Shown: in pieces, positions 15,650-24,719 of the stretch
Layout of the letters: each line of letters begins with the position of its first letter
Position numbering within the stretch: the stretch's first letter is position 1
Source of the DNA: JBHIBC01 sp046758905
GTDB taxonomy: Bacteria > Acidobacteriota > Polarisedimenticolia > Gp22-AA2
NCBI GenBank assembly: GCA_046758905.1
Contig: JBHIBC010000026.1
Span: 1 to 36,151, forward strand
DNA: 36,151 nt
Direction: 5' to 3'
Position numbers and translations under genes: made by a program
Notes under the pieces: generated by a model
What the model saw: the letters and a program-made list of their open reading frames with translations, nothing else
Told to the model about the DNA's origin: nothing
Database searches by the model: none

Positions 15650-16899
15650 CGCCCATAGCGACGAGCCACGTCGAGGAGCGCCTCGATGACTCGATCCTGT
15701 TCGCCCGCCTCGAGGCTCGGATAGAGAGGCAGGGAGATGGCCCGCGCCGACTCCCGCTCGGCGTTGGGGAAGCTGCCCCTCCGATATCCGAAGGTCCTGC
15801 GATAGAAGGAGAGCAGGTGCAACGGTTGGAAGTGGACGCTGGTGCCGATGCCCCGGCTTCGGAGCAGCTCGATCAGACGATCCCGGCCCACCCGGAGCCG
15901 TCCCGGCCGCAGCCGCACTATGTAGAGGTGCCATGCGTGGCGCGCGTCCCGGGGCTCCGAGGGGAGATCGAACGCCCCGCACTCGCGCAGATGCAGGCGA
16001 TACCGCTCGGCGATCGCCCGCCGGCGGCGCTGCATCGTCTCGAACTTTCGGAGCTGTGCGAGGCCTAGGCCCGCCGCGACGTCCGTCATGTTGTACTTGT
16101 AGCCCATCTCCACGACGTCGTACCTCCACGATCCGGAGCGGGCGTAGCGCCCCCAGGCGTCCCGCGTGAGTCCGTGGAGACTCAGCCTGCGGACCCTCTC
16201 GGCGCGGGCGCCGTCGTCCGTCGTGAGCATGCCGCCTTCCCCGGTGGTCAGGTTCTTGGTCGCGTAGAAGCTGAAACAGGTCATCTCGGACAGAGAGCCG
16301 ATCGGTCGGCCGCCGATCCGGGCACCGAGGGCGTGAGCGGCGTCCTCCACGACCGGGACCCGCTTTCCCCGGACGAGGTCGCGGATGGCCTCCATGTCGC
16401 AGGGCAGCCCGCCGATGTGGACCGGCACGATGGCGCGCGTGAGCCTCGTGAGCGCGCGCCGGACCGCTCCGGGATCGACGTTGAGAGTCACGGGATCGAT
16501 GTCGGCGAAAACCGGCCGCGCTCCCAGGTAGAGGATCGTCTCCCCGGTGGCGGCGAATGTGTAGGGACTGGTGATGACCTCGCTTCCCCGGCGGACTCCG
16601 ACCGCCGCCAAGGCGAGGTGAAGCGCCGCGGTGCACGAGTTGACCGCCACTGCATGCCGCGAGCCCACCAGACGGCGGAAGCGGTCCTCGAACTCCTTGA
16701 CCCTGGGGCCGGTCGTCAGCCATCCGGAGAGGATGGCTGAAGTGGCCTCGCGGACTTCGCCTCGGCCGAGCGAGGCCTTGTAGAACGGAACGGACGAGCG
16801 TCCCGCTCGCCCGCTCCCGTCCTTCCTGACCCGCTCGGGCGCGGTTCGGGATCGCCGGGATTCTGGACCGCGACCCGAACCGGGACCCCGACCGCTCAT
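15646..16899 (-). CDS. DegT/DnrJ/EryC1/StrS family aminotransferase
   Basis: PLP-dependent transaminase that puts an amino group on a nucleotide-linked keto-sugar, probably the product of the 4,6-dehydratase. It shows PFYKASLG then GWLTTGPRVKEFE, VNSCTAALHLAL near 87-98, VVEDAAHALGA near 183-193 (Asp for the PLP ring), and the Schiff-base lysine in FYATKNLTTGEGG at about 215. The C-terminus has ARHAWHLYIV and SVHFQPLH. The N-terminal 35 residues are basic, glycine-rich and low complexity. They may not be translated if an internal start is used, but no good internal start is evident. ATGA overlaps link it to the genes on both sides. Confidence 0.92.
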   Translation of the reverse strand: MSGRGPGSGRGPESRRSRTAPERVRKDGSGRAGRSSVPFYKASLGRGEVREATSAILSGWLTTGPRVKEFEDRFRRLVGSRHAVAVNSCTAALHLALAAVGVRRGSEVITSPYTFAATGETILYLGARPVFADIDPVTLNVDPGAVRRALTRLTRAIVPVHIGGLPCDMEAIRDLVRGKRVPVVEDAAHALGARIGGRPIGSLSEMTCFSFYATKNLTTGEGGMLTTDDGARAERVRRLSLHGLTRDAWGRYARSGSWRYDVVEMGYKYNMTDVAAGLGLAQLRKFETMQRRRRAIAERYRLHLRECGAFDLPSEPRDARHAWHLYIVRLRPGRLRVGRDRLIELLRSRGIGTSVHFQPLHLLSFYRRTFGYRRGSFPNAERESARAISLPLYPSLEAGEQDRVIEALLDVARRYGR

Positions 16900-17987
16900 C
16901 CTCGCTCCCGCCCCGCCCCGGAGCCGCTCAGGACCATCCTGTAGGCCTGCTCGATCTTGCCCATGTTACGATCCCGATCGCCGCGCGCCCTGACGATGTC
17001 CCGGTTGCACCCCGCGACGGCTCGTCGCAGCTCATCCTCCCGGCACGCCGTCTCGAGCGCTCGCGCGAGCGCCTTCGGGTCGCCCGGGGTGAAAAGGATC
17101 CCGTTCTCCCCGTCGGTGATCCACTCCCTGTTCGCCGGGATGTCCGTGACGACCGGGAACAGGCCTCCCGCCATTCCCTCCAGCAGAGAGAGGCTCGTGC
17201 CGTCCGAGTGGGCAGGTGAGACGTACACGTCGGCATCTGCCAGTAGCCCCGGGAGATCCTCCGGATCGTAACCCCCGAGGAACCGTACGTGCGAGTCCAG
17301 GTCGAGCTTGTGGGCTTTGCCGCGCAACTCGGCCTCGAGATACCCCTTCCCCGCGACCGTACACCTGAACCCCCCGAATCGTCGTCTCAGCAGGGACAGG
17401 GCATCGAGGAGCGTCGCGACGTCGTAGATCGGCTCGAGGTGTCGCGTGCAGAGGATCATTACCGGTCCGCCGCGGGCCCGCGGCCTCGGGACCATGAGCC
17501 TTCCCGTCGGGACACCCACGTTGGCGACCAGAATCCTGTCCGCGGGCACCCCCACCGCGAGGACGCCTTCGCGCACCTGCGGGGAGACCACGTGCACGAG
17601 GCGAGCCCTAGCGAGCGCGATACGGACAGCCGTCCGGCGCCAGAAATCACGCCCCCCGAGCAGGATGTCGCTGCCGTGACAGCTGACGACTAAGGGTCCG
17701 AACCCGCTGAGCGCGGCCAGGATCCCGGCGCTGGTTGCGTAGTGCGCGTGCACGATATCCGGCCGGAGATGAGAGAGGTGCCACGCGACCCGAGGCAGGT
17801 GCAACGGGAGTTTCCACTTTCCGCGGGCCGGATCGAATGCGCCGACGGACGCGGATCGGTTCTCTGCCCCCTCCACGGGGTGTCGGTCGATGTGGATGAG
17901 GCTGACCCGGTGCCCCTGACCTCGGAAGAACCGCACGTAGGCCGGTATGTGGGTAAAGACCCCCCTGCAGACATAGCAGATGTGCAT
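16896..17987 (-). CDS. GT4 family glycosyltransferase
   Basis: Retaining GT-B glycosyltransferase of about 363 residues. The N-terminal half has HICYVCRGVFTHIPAYVR, PDIVHAHYATSAGI and VVSCHGSD. The C-terminal donor domain has VRFLGGYDPEDLP and SDGTSLSLLEGMAGG, in which the usual E-x7-E has Asp as the first acidic residue. The likely start is ATG 17987; the reading frame extends upstream as a shadow of the neighbour. It lies 28 bp downstream of the other GT4 gene and ends with an ATGA overlap with the aminotransferase. Donor and acceptor sugars cannot be read. Confidence 0.87.
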   Translation of the reverse strand: MHICYVCRGVFTHIPAYVRFFRGQGHRVSLIHIDRHPVEGAENRSASVGAFDPARGKWKLPLHLPRVAWHLSHLRPDIVHAHYATSAGILAALSGFGPLVVSCHGSDILLGGRDFWRRTAVRIALARARLVHVVSPQVREGVLAVGVPADRILVANVGVPTGRLMVPRPRARGGPVMILCTRHLEPIYDVATLLDALSLLRRRFGGFRCTVAGKGYLEAELRGKAHKLDLDSHVRFLGGYDPEDLPGLLADADVYVSPAHSDGTSLSLLEGMAGGLFPVVTDIPANREWITDGENGILFTPGDPKALARALETACREDELRRAVAGCNRDIVRARGDRDRNMGKIEQAYRMVLSGSGAGRERG

Positions 17988-18015
17988 CGGACACCGGATC
18001 TGTGATGCAGCTCTC

Positions 18016-19182
18016 CTATCTCGAAGCGGCCATCTCGATCCGCCGGCCCCGCAACGAGACATCCTTGACGGCCAGCAGGCTTCTTAGGAGGCGCTCTGTG
18101 TCGGCAATCATCCGCCGAACCGGGAATTGCTCAGCGATCCTCGCACGGCCTCGACGACCCAGGGTTTCCCGCCTCGCCCGGCTACCCGCGAGATCCAGCA
18201 AGATCCGAGCCATGGCGGCGGCGGCGCCCGAAGGAACGAGGTAGCCGGTCACTCCTGGAACGACCAGCTCCCGACACCCGCCGACGTCCGTGCAGACACA
18301 CGGAAGACCCGCGGCCATCGCCTCCATGACCGTGTTTGGCAGACCCTCGCTGCGTGAGGTCAGCACGAAGACGTCGAGCGCCGGCAGGAGATCCCTCGCG
18401 GACTCGCTCTCTCCGACCAGCAAGACTGTTTCCTCCAGGCGCCGTCGCCGAACGATCCTCCGCAGTGCTTCGGCCTGGCTTCCGCCCCCGACGACGATGA
18501 AGCGCATCCACCCGCCCGAGGAGCGGCACAGATCGGCGACCTCGATCAGCATCGGGAGGTTCTTGACTTTCTCGAGCCGCGCGATGGTGCCGACGACACA
18601 TCCGTCATCGCCGATACCGAGGGCGTTCCGGATGGCACGACGCTCTTCATCCCTGACGAGCGGAGGCACCTCCGCAGCGTTTCGAACCGTCACCACCTTC
18701 GTCCGCGGCAGGCCTATTCTCTCGACCAAATCCTCGCGGATCGTGTCCGTATTGCAGACGACGCATTCAGTCACCCGGCCCAGCAGCCTCTCCAGGACGC
18801 CCTGCCACCAGCGAAGGTAGATCCCCCGCTCCCCCGTGATCAGGATCGGGACGGATGCCAGCAGGCCGGCCAGGCGCGCGTAAGCGTTCGGGGCGTACTG
18901 GAACGAGTAGACGAGGTCGGGACGGATCCGCCTGAAGACACGGGTCAGATCCGCGAGCCGCAGCCAATCGAGACGCCCCCGACGCCGAAGGTGGATGACC
19001 CGGATCCCGGCCTCAGCGAGCGCCGGGGACCATGCGCCACCTTCGGAGAGGCTGATCACCGTCACCTCGAACTCCTTCGGGTCGAGCCCGCGCGCGAGCA
19101 GATAGACCTGCCGCTCGAGACCGCCGAGGAGCAACTGGCCGACCACGAAACAGACATGATGCCGAACCGAGTGCCCGAGCAT
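18016..19182 (-). CDS. GT4 family glycosyltransferase
   Basis: A second retaining GT-B enzyme, about 388 residues. It shows GLERQVYLLARGL after the N-terminal strand, the bridging VVGTIARLEKVKNLPMLIE, and a canonical E-x7-E in SEGLPNTVMEAMAAGLP. It is more typical of the family than its neighbour. Starts: ATG 19182, eight bases after the ligase stop, or GTG 19209, which would overlap it by 19 bp. It probably adds one sugar to the repeat unit at the cytoplasmic face. Confidence 0.87.
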   Translation of the reverse strand: MLGHSVRHHVCFVVGQLLLGGLERQVYLLARGLDPKEFEVTVISLSEGGAWSPALAEAGIRVIHLRRRGRLDWLRLADLTRVFRRIRPDLVYSFQYAPNAYARLAGLLASVPILITGERGIYLRWWQGVLERLLGRVTECVVCNTDTIREDLVERIGLPRTKVVTVRNAAEVPPLVRDEERRAIRNALGIGDDGCVVGTIARLEKVKNLPMLIEVADLCRSSGGWMRFIVVGGGSQAEALRRIVRRRRLEETVLLVGESESARDLLPALDVFVLTSRSEGLPNTVMEAMAAGLPCVCTDVGGCRELVVPGVTGYLVPSGAAAAMARILLDLAGSRARRETLGRRGRARIAEQFPVRRMIADTERLLRSLLAVKDVSLRGRRIEMAASR

Positions 19183-19190
19183 CTCACGAC

Positions 19191-20603
19191 CTAGCGAGCC
19201 GCCACCCACGCCCCCCGCCCTCCCGGCCGCGCTTCGACACGCGGACTATCGCCGGGGGCCTTCATCTCGAGCCTCTCCCGGGAGGCGATCCTTCCGAGAG
19301 CGAGGGAAAGGCCGAAGAAGACCCACAGGTATTTCAGGTTCTCCCCGCTGCTCGTCAAGCCCGCGAGCATGATGACCAGAAGCCCGACCTGCGCGGCGAG
19401 ACCGTAATGGTACAGTCCTCTCAGCCGCGCCCTCCTCCCGGCGCGGGTCGCCCTGCCGGCCTGCGCCAGCGCCAGCCCATGGAGGGCGAGGAAGAGCGCC
19501 AGCCCAACGGCTCCCGTCTCCGCGGCGACGCCGATGTAGGAGCTGTGCGCCACGAGCCGTTTCGTCAACATCTCACCCCGGGCGTACCGCGGGAAGGCCG
19601 GCCTGAAGTTCCCCGGCCCGACCCCGACCAGCGGCTTGTCCTCCACCATCCTGAGGCCGACCTTCCAAAGCCGGACACGCATCCCGAAGGTGTCCTCCTG
19701 TCGCTGGACGGCGGGCAGGATGCTCCCCGCCCGACGCCAGAACGCCTCCGGGAGCAGAAGAGTCAGCGTACACAGGATGGCGAGCGAGGTCGTGAGGATC
19801 ATGATCCCCTTCTCACGCACCACCCTGTACCACACCGACAGCAACGCGACCAGCAGGACGACGAGGCCCGCTCTCGAGAAGGTCAGGGCCAATCCGGTGA
19901 ATAAGACCGGAAGCGTCGCGAGCAGCAGGCCGCGCGTCAGGACGCTTCTCTCCGACTGGTAGAGCAGGTAGCAGCACACGATCGCGATGTTGATGTAGAG
20001 GGCGAGGAGGTTTCTGTTGCCGACGAGACCAACGGCCACCGGCGTCTGTCCCAGGAGGTACTGAGCGATCGCGGTGACGGCGCCGAGGCAGGTCCAGGCG
20101 ACGATGGCCAGATAGATCCCGCGCAGCCTCTCCGCGGTGTCGACCACGGAGGCGAACATCAACGTCGCGATGCCCAGCTCGGCGAACGTGAGCAGCCGGC
20201 TGGCTGCCGTCCGCGTGTCGAGAGCGCCGGTCATGGAGAGGCCGCCCCAAAGGATGAAGAGCACCAGCGCCAGGAGGAACGCGCTCCGGCGCAGTCCCTC
20301 GCCCCGCCGAGCCATCACGCTTGAGAGCCATCCCGCCAGGATGATGGCGCCGAGCAGCTTCATGCCGGTCATCCCGCCGCTCGTCGAAACCACGTTCTCG
20401 ACGTTGAGCAGGGCGATGAATGCCTGCACCCCGACGAATGGGCGGATCGTGAAGACCAGAAAGGCGGCCCCGCCGACCGTCAGCGCCAGGACGACGTGCG
20501 GCGGCAGGTGCAGCCAGATGAGGCCGACCGCGAGGATCCCGAGATATCCGATCCCACCGAGGATGATGACCGGGCGCCCGATGTCCCGGGCGATGGCGCT
20601 CAT
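19191..20603 (-). CDS. O-antigen ligase/polymerase family membrane protein
   Basis: A polytopic membrane protein of about 470 residues with 10 to 12 predicted helices. A large loop carries RVRLWKVGLRMVEDKPLVG, GVGPGNFRPAF and VAHSSYIGVAAETG, the Wzy_C/O-antigen ligase signature (AHSSY for the common AHNxY). It either polymerises undecaprenyl-linked repeats or ligates chains to an acceptor; sequence alone does not separate the two. The ATG at 20603 overlaps the TPR gene stop (ATGA). A second member of the same family lies at 21947-23491. Confidence 0.86.
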   Translation of the reverse strand: MSAIARDIGRPVIILGGIGYLGILAVGLIWLHLPPHVVLALTVGGAAFLVFTIRPFVGVQAFIALLNVENVVSTSGGMTGMKLLGAIILAGWLSSVMARRGEGLRRSAFLLALVLFILWGGLSMTGALDTRTAASRLLTFAELGIATLMFASVVDTAERLRGIYLAIVAWTCLGAVTAIAQYLLGQTPVAVGLVGNRNLLALYINIAIVCCYLLYQSERSVLTRGLLLATLPVLFTGLALTFSRAGLVVLLVALLSVWYRVVREKGIMILTTSLAILCTLTLLLPEAFWRRAGSILPAVQRQEDTFGMRVRLWKVGLRMVEDKPLVGVGPGNFRPAFPRYARGEMLTKRLVAHSSYIGVAAETGAVGLALFLALHGLALAQAGRATRAGRRARLRGLYHYGLAAQVGLLVIMLAGLTSSGENLKYLWVFFGLSLALGRIASRERLEMKAPGDSPRVEARPGGRGAWVAAR

Positions 20604-21874
20604 CGCCCCTCTTCCTGGAGGTAGGAGCATTGCGGGCCGTAGGCGGGATCACCGGGGTGCAGCGCGCTCAGCCTCGCGCAGACCTCCGCCGCGGCGTCGA
20701 ACTGCCGGTGCCGCACGTGGAACGCGAGCAGGGCCAGCCACTCCCCCACGTCGTCCGGGTTGATGTTGGCCGCCGCCACCATCTGCCGGCGCGCCTCGGC
20801 CAGGTTCCCGGACCGCTCCAGTGTCTCGGCGAGCTTGTGGATGAACCTGATCTCCCGTCGCCCCTTCTCTCTGGCCTTCCTCAGCTGCTCGAGCGCCCCT
20901 TCCCGGTTCCCCAGCTCGAGGTACGACAGACCCATGTAGTACCGCGGCCACGGCTCGTCCGGCTTCAACCGCGATGCATTTCCCAGGTGCGCCAGGGCCT
21001 CCTCGTACCTCCCCAGACGGAAGGTGGAGTAGCCCAGCTGAACATGCGCCTCGTACAGGTCGGGCGCCTCCTCGAGCGCGCCCTCCAGATGGCGGAGCGC
21101 GCGCTCGTGCTCGCCGTGGCGCGCCAGCAACCGGCCCAGGTCCACCCGGATCGCCGCCCCTCTGATCATGGACGGTCGCTCGAGCGCCGTCTCGAATCCC
21201 CGGACCGCCGCGTCGAGCAGGGCGGGGTCCAGATCCGGACGCAAGAGATACCTGTGTTCGTTGAGCACCGGATAGGCGGCCACGGCGCGCTCGCAGAATC
21301 GGACCGCCCGCTGCGGACTGCCGAGATCCAGATAGGACTCGACGAGGCTGTCGTAGTAGATGTAGTTGTTAGGCTCCAGACCCGCGCCCGCCTCCATAAC
21401 GGCCAGACTCTTCCAGTCCTCCCTGAGGAGGTTCTCGAGGGGGTCCTCAGACAGGGCCGCGAGATCGACCGATTGGGTGCGGCGCCTTCGCTCCGCCGCA
21501 TGGCGGTAGATGTCGGAGGCGAGGGACCAGTAGTAGGCGCTCGACGGGCTCCGCCGCAGCCTCCGCTCGATGATCCGCCGCGCCACCGCCAGCGATTCCG
21601 ACGGCTGCATGGGCAACTCGATCTCTATCCCGGCCTCGACCTGATCGAGCCCGAACAGCAGGAGTTCCACTTGGTCGATCTCCACCAGATCTCTCCGCGC
21701 TCCGAGAGACAGCGCGTCGCCGTAAGCCTCCCATGCTCTCAGGTGGTCGTTCGCGAAGAACGCACGCTCCCCGCGCAGCCGGAGCAGGGAGGCCGCGCAC
21801 TGCCGGGCGAAGTACGCGGTCTCGAGGCCCGCCAGCACGCAGAACAGCACGAGGAGGGAAACCCGCTTCCTCAT
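20600..21874 (-). CDS. TPR-repeat protein with an N-terminal membrane anchor
   Basis: A 424-residue protein with one hydrophobic helix (about 6-24), followed by helical repeats. The clearest TPRs lie in the second half: RVDLGRLLARHGEHERAL, LYEAHVQLGYSTFRLGRY with EEALAHL, PRYYMGLSYLELGNREGAL and HKLAETLERSGNLAEAR. It is probably periplasmic, held in the inner membrane. Set between two Wzy/ligase-type genes with an ATGA overlap to one, it may be an assembly or chain-length partner, as TPR proteins are in other exopolysaccharide systems. That role is inferred. The ATG has a strong GGAGG and a promoter-like sequence upstream. Confidence 0.85.
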   Translation of the reverse strand: MRKRVSLLVLFCVLAGLETAYFARQCAASLLRLRGERAFFANDHLRAWEAYGDALSLGARRDLVEIDQVELLLFGLDQVEAGIEIELPMQPSESLAVARRIIERRLRRSPSSAYYWSLASDIYRHAAERRRRTQSVDLAALSEDPLENLLREDWKSLAVMEAGAGLEPNNYIYYDSLVESYLDLGSPQRAVRFCERAVAAYPVLNEHRYLLRPDLDPALLDAAVRGFETALERPSMIRGAAIRVDLGRLLARHGEHERALRHLEGALEEAPDLYEAHVQLGYSTFRLGRYEEALAHLGNASRLKPDEPWPRYYMGLSYLELGNREGALEQLRKAREKGRREIRFIHKLAETLERSGNLAEARRQMVAAANINPDDVGEWLALLAFHVRHRQFDAAAEVCARLSALHPGDPAYGPQCSYLQEEGR

Positions 21875-21910
21875 GGAGCCTCCGATACCACCCGGGTGAC
21901 GAGGATCGTG

Positions 21911-21939
21911 AATATACGGTCCCGCCGGCGCCCCGGCAA
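21911..21939 (-). promoter_or_regulatory. Candidate internal promoter before the TPR gene
   Basis: On the minus strand TTGCCG (21934-21939) and TATATT (21911-21916) are 17 bases apart, 37 bp upstream of the TPR ATG at 21874, in the 72-bp gap after the second ligase gene. It could give a separate transcript for TPR, ligase, GT4 and initiating-transferase genes. The -10 is close to consensus; the -35 is partial. Confidence 0.5.
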
Positions 21940-21946
21940 TCCTCGA

Positions 21947-23491
21947 TCACGTCGCCGCACGGCCGCTCCCGACCGGAACGGGCCTTGCGCGGGCCCTCTC
22001 CTCGACGTGGCGCAGCGACACCAGGACACCCGCCAGCACCGCGCACAGGAAACCGTTCGCGCCGATCTGCAGGTTGAAATCGACGATCGAGTGCAGCGCG
22101 ATGCTCAGGAGCGAAACGGCGATGCCGAGCCGCAGGAGGTCCTGGGACTCTCCGCGCCCGCGGACGGCGGCCCACCAGTAGCGCCGCACGAACACGAGCC
22201 CGCCCGCCGCCACCAGCCCGAACCCCACCACCCCCGTCTCCCAAAGGATCTGGAGATAGTCGTTGTGCGCCTTGTCCCACCGCCTCGCCGTCCCGGGCGG
22301 CGTGAAGGGCGCGAAGCTGCTCTCGAAAGTCCCGAGCCCCGATCCGACCCACACGAATCGAGGCAGGTTCTCCGCGGCGCTTCTCCAGACCATCAACCTC
22401 TGGCGGAACGACGCCTCCGTCTGGATGGATCCGTAGCTCCCCAGCCCCTCGAGGACACCGTCGGGCTGAATCCACAGGACGAGTGTGGCGGCGACGGCCG
22501 GGAGCGAGCCTGCGATGATCCATTTCAGACGCCTCGAGGCGATCCGTTTCCAGATCAGGACGAACAGTATCAGGCCGCCGGCGAGCGCCGAGAGAATGCC
22601 GCCGCGGGACTTGGACAGGAGGAGGGCGACCACGAGGATGACGGCGACGAACAGGGCGAGCGATCCCTTGCCCCATCGCGGGTCCTGGCTCAGACGGACT
22701 GCGGCCGCCGCGAGGCCCCGATCCCCGTGCGGCCGGGCGGCGCTCCACGCGCGCCCTCCCTCCCTCACGACCAGGAAGAACGCCAGGCTGATAACCACGG
22801 GGAGAAGCATCTCCACATATCCCGCGAAATGATTGTGGTTCACGAAGGGCCCGAAGGGCGACGAGGGAGGCACTTTCCGGACCCAGTAGATCTTTCCGTT
22901 CCAGGTCAGGTGCTGCACCAGCCCGTGAACCCCGACTAGGAAGCCCACGATGGTCGCCGCACTCAAGACGAACACGACTCTCTCCGCGTTGTCCACCCAC
23001 AGCGCGACCAGAAAGAACAGCGCCACCAGCGAGCCCAGCAGTCGAATACGCTTCCAGGTCTCTTCCGGATGGACGCTCACGGGACGGCGAGCGGGAAGCT
23101 GCAGCCGATGGAGCCAGTCGACCTCGTCGTCCCCCCCGATCTGTGGATACGCCGCTTCGATCCGCTCCAGATCGACGCCGTCGTACATCCTAGCGGAGCC
23201 GGGCGAGACCCCCTCGAGCCACGACAACGGGATGGGCACGGTCTGGAGCACCGCGAGCAGGAGGAACAACACGATCGGGATCCCGAGCCCCCACAGTCCG
23301 GGCCGCCTGACGGTCCGGGGGCGCCCGGGCCAGAACCGGTCGAGCCCGAACAAGAGGAGAAGGGAGACGATGCCCCACTCCATCACGGCGATCGACCATC
23401 CCTCCACCGTGCCGAACGCGAGGGGCGTGAAGGCGATCAGGGCCACGAGGCCCCAGCGCAGGATCCGATCGCACAGCCGTGACAGGCTCAT
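21947..23491 (-). CDS. O-antigen ligase/polymerase family membrane protein
   Basis: A 514-residue polytopic membrane protein with about 11 helices. It carries FVNHNHFAGYVEM, a motif common in Wzy/O-antigen-ligase homologues, and in the last third RQRLMVWRSAAENLP, WVGSGLGTFESSF and KAHNDYLQILWETG, the Wzy_C signature. A large periplasmic loop (about 100-145) follows the third helix. It differs from the gene at 19191-20603 in length and motifs, so it is not a recent duplicate. One may polymerise and the other ligate. The ATG at 23491 has GGGAG upstream. An 85-bp gap without a clear promoter separates it from the pyrophosphorylase gene. Confidence 0.88.
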   Translation of the reverse strand: MSLSRLCDRILRWGLVALIAFTPLAFGTVEGWSIAVMEWGIVSLLLLFGLDRFWPGRPRTVRRPGLWGLGIPIVLFLLLAVLQTVPIPLSWLEGVSPGSARMYDGVDLERIEAAYPQIGGDDEVDWLHRLQLPARRPVSVHPEETWKRIRLLGSLVALFFLVALWVDNAERVVFVLSAATIVGFLVGVHGLVQHLTWNGKIYWVRKVPPSSPFGPFVNHNHFAGYVEMLLPVVISLAFFLVVREGGRAWSAARPHGDRGLAAAAVRLSQDPRWGKGSLALFVAVILVVALLLSKSRGGILSALAGGLILFVLIWKRIASRRLKWIIAGSLPAVAATLVLWIQPDGVLEGLGSYGSIQTEASFRQRLMVWRSAAENLPRFVWVGSGLGTFESSFAPFTPPGTARRWDKAHNDYLQILWETGVVGFGLVAAGGLVFVRRYWWAAVRGRGESQDLLRLGIAVSLLSIALHSIVDFNLQIGANGFLCAVLAGVLVSLRHVEERARARPVPVGSGRAAT

Positions 23492-23576
23492 GAACTCCCG
23501 TTCCCCCTATCCTACCGGACTCAGGACGCCGAGCGGGTCCGCCTCCGCGTCGAGGTCGGCCGCTCCCGCGCCGAGG

Positions 23577-24719
23577 TCAGGCGAACCGCGGTCCGACTCG
23601 ATGGACGATCTCCCTGACTCTCTGCACTGCAGCGCGATGGCACACCAGCAGGTCTTCACCCGCGCGCACCACCACGACGTCCCGGAGACCGAGAACGACG
23701 CTGATCCCGTCCTGATTGACGGCCACGCATCCCGACGCGTCCAGGAAGAGATGCCGGCCGAGCGCCGCGTTTCCCGCGCCCACTCTCTTCAACAGATCGC
23801 CGAAGGCCCCCCAGGTCCCGACGTCCGACCAGCCGAAAGGGGCTCGAACGACGAAGACCCCCTCCGAGCGCTCCAGGACCGTCCTGTCGATCGGCCGTGC
23901 CGCGAACCGCTCAAGCACCCCCCGGGGCACTCTCCAGACCCCGCCGGTCGCTCCCTTGGCCCACGCCCGCGCGGCCCTCAACCCCGCGGGCGCGATGCGG
24001 AGCAGCTCGCGGAGGATCACGCTCGCCTTCCAGACGAAGATACCGCAATTCCACAGGTATTGACCCGATCGCAGCATCCTCCGCGCCACCGCGGCCTCCG
24101 GCTTCTCGACGAACGCGATCGCCTTCCGGACCCCGGGCACGATGCTCCGTGCTCCCGGCCGGATGTAGCCGAACCCGGTGTCGGCCGTCCGGGGCTCCAC
24201 CCCTATGGTGATCAGGCCATCCGTGCGGAAGGCCGCCTCGGCGGCCCTTCTCAGCGTGGACCTGAACTTGGGTCCGGAGCCGATCCAGTGGTCCGCTGGC
24301 GTGACGATCATGATCCCGTCACCCTCGCGCTCACAGATCCTCAGGGACGCCATGGCGATCGAGGCCGTGGTGTTGCGGGCGACCTCCTCCAGGATCAAAC
24401 GGTCCGGCGGCAGCCGGGGCGTCTGTCCCCGAATCCAGGCGGCGTGCCGCGTGCCGGCCACCACGAAGATGCGGCCGGGCCCCACGATGGGGACGAGCCT
24501 CGCGTGGCTCACCTGATACAGGCTCCTCCCCGAGAAGAGCGGCAGGAACTGCTTCGGGCGGGCCGCGCGGGCGAGCGGCCACAGTCTGGTGCCGCTGCCG
24601 CCCGCGAGGATGACGCCGAAGATCCTGAGCGGACTCCGTCTAGTCGAAGAACCTGTACCAGACGATGGATCCGATCGCCGCGATCCCGTCCTTCCAGGTG
24701 ATCTTCTTGCCCGCGTCAT
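23577..24719 (-). CDS. manC: Mannose-1-phosphate guanylyltransferase
   Basis: Makes GDP-mannose from GTP and mannose-1-phosphate. It has the nucleotidyltransferase signature GVILAGGSGTRLWPL, then RPKQFLPL, LEEVARNTTASI, PADHWIG, TGFGYIRPG, FVEKPE and WNCGIFVWK. There is no C-terminal isomerase domain, so it is the monofunctional type (about 350 residues from the conserved start). The 5' end is odd: no ATG, GTG or TTG lies just before RIFGVILAGG. The only start codons are ATG 24719 or GTG 24725, inside the upstream gene, an overlap of 80 bp or more with a 30-residue basic leader. No phosphomannomutase gene is present. Confidence 0.9.
   Translation of the reverse strand: MTRARRSPGRTGSRRSDPSSGTGSSTRRSPLRIFGVILAGGSGTRLWPLARAARPKQFLPLFSGRSLYQVSHARLVPIVGPGRIFVVAGTRHAAWIRGQTPRLPPDRLILEEVARNTTASIAMASLRICEREGDGIMIVTPADHWIGSGPKFRSTLRRAAEAAFRTDGLITIGVEPRTADTGFGYIRPGARSIVPGVRKAIAFVEKPEAAVARRMLRSGQYLWNCGIFVWKASVILRELLRIAPAGLRAARAWAKGATGGVWRVPRGVLERFAARPIDRTVLERSEGVFVVRAPFGWSDVGTWGAFGDLLKRVGAGNAALGRHLFLDASGCVAVNQDGISVVLGLRDVVVVRAGEDLLVCHRAAVQRVREIVHRVGPRFA

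Noticed and set aside
16896..23491. Duplication of GT4 or ligase genes by recent tandem copying
   Set aside because: The pairs share family motifs only; lengths and sequences differ widely, so recent duplication is not supported.
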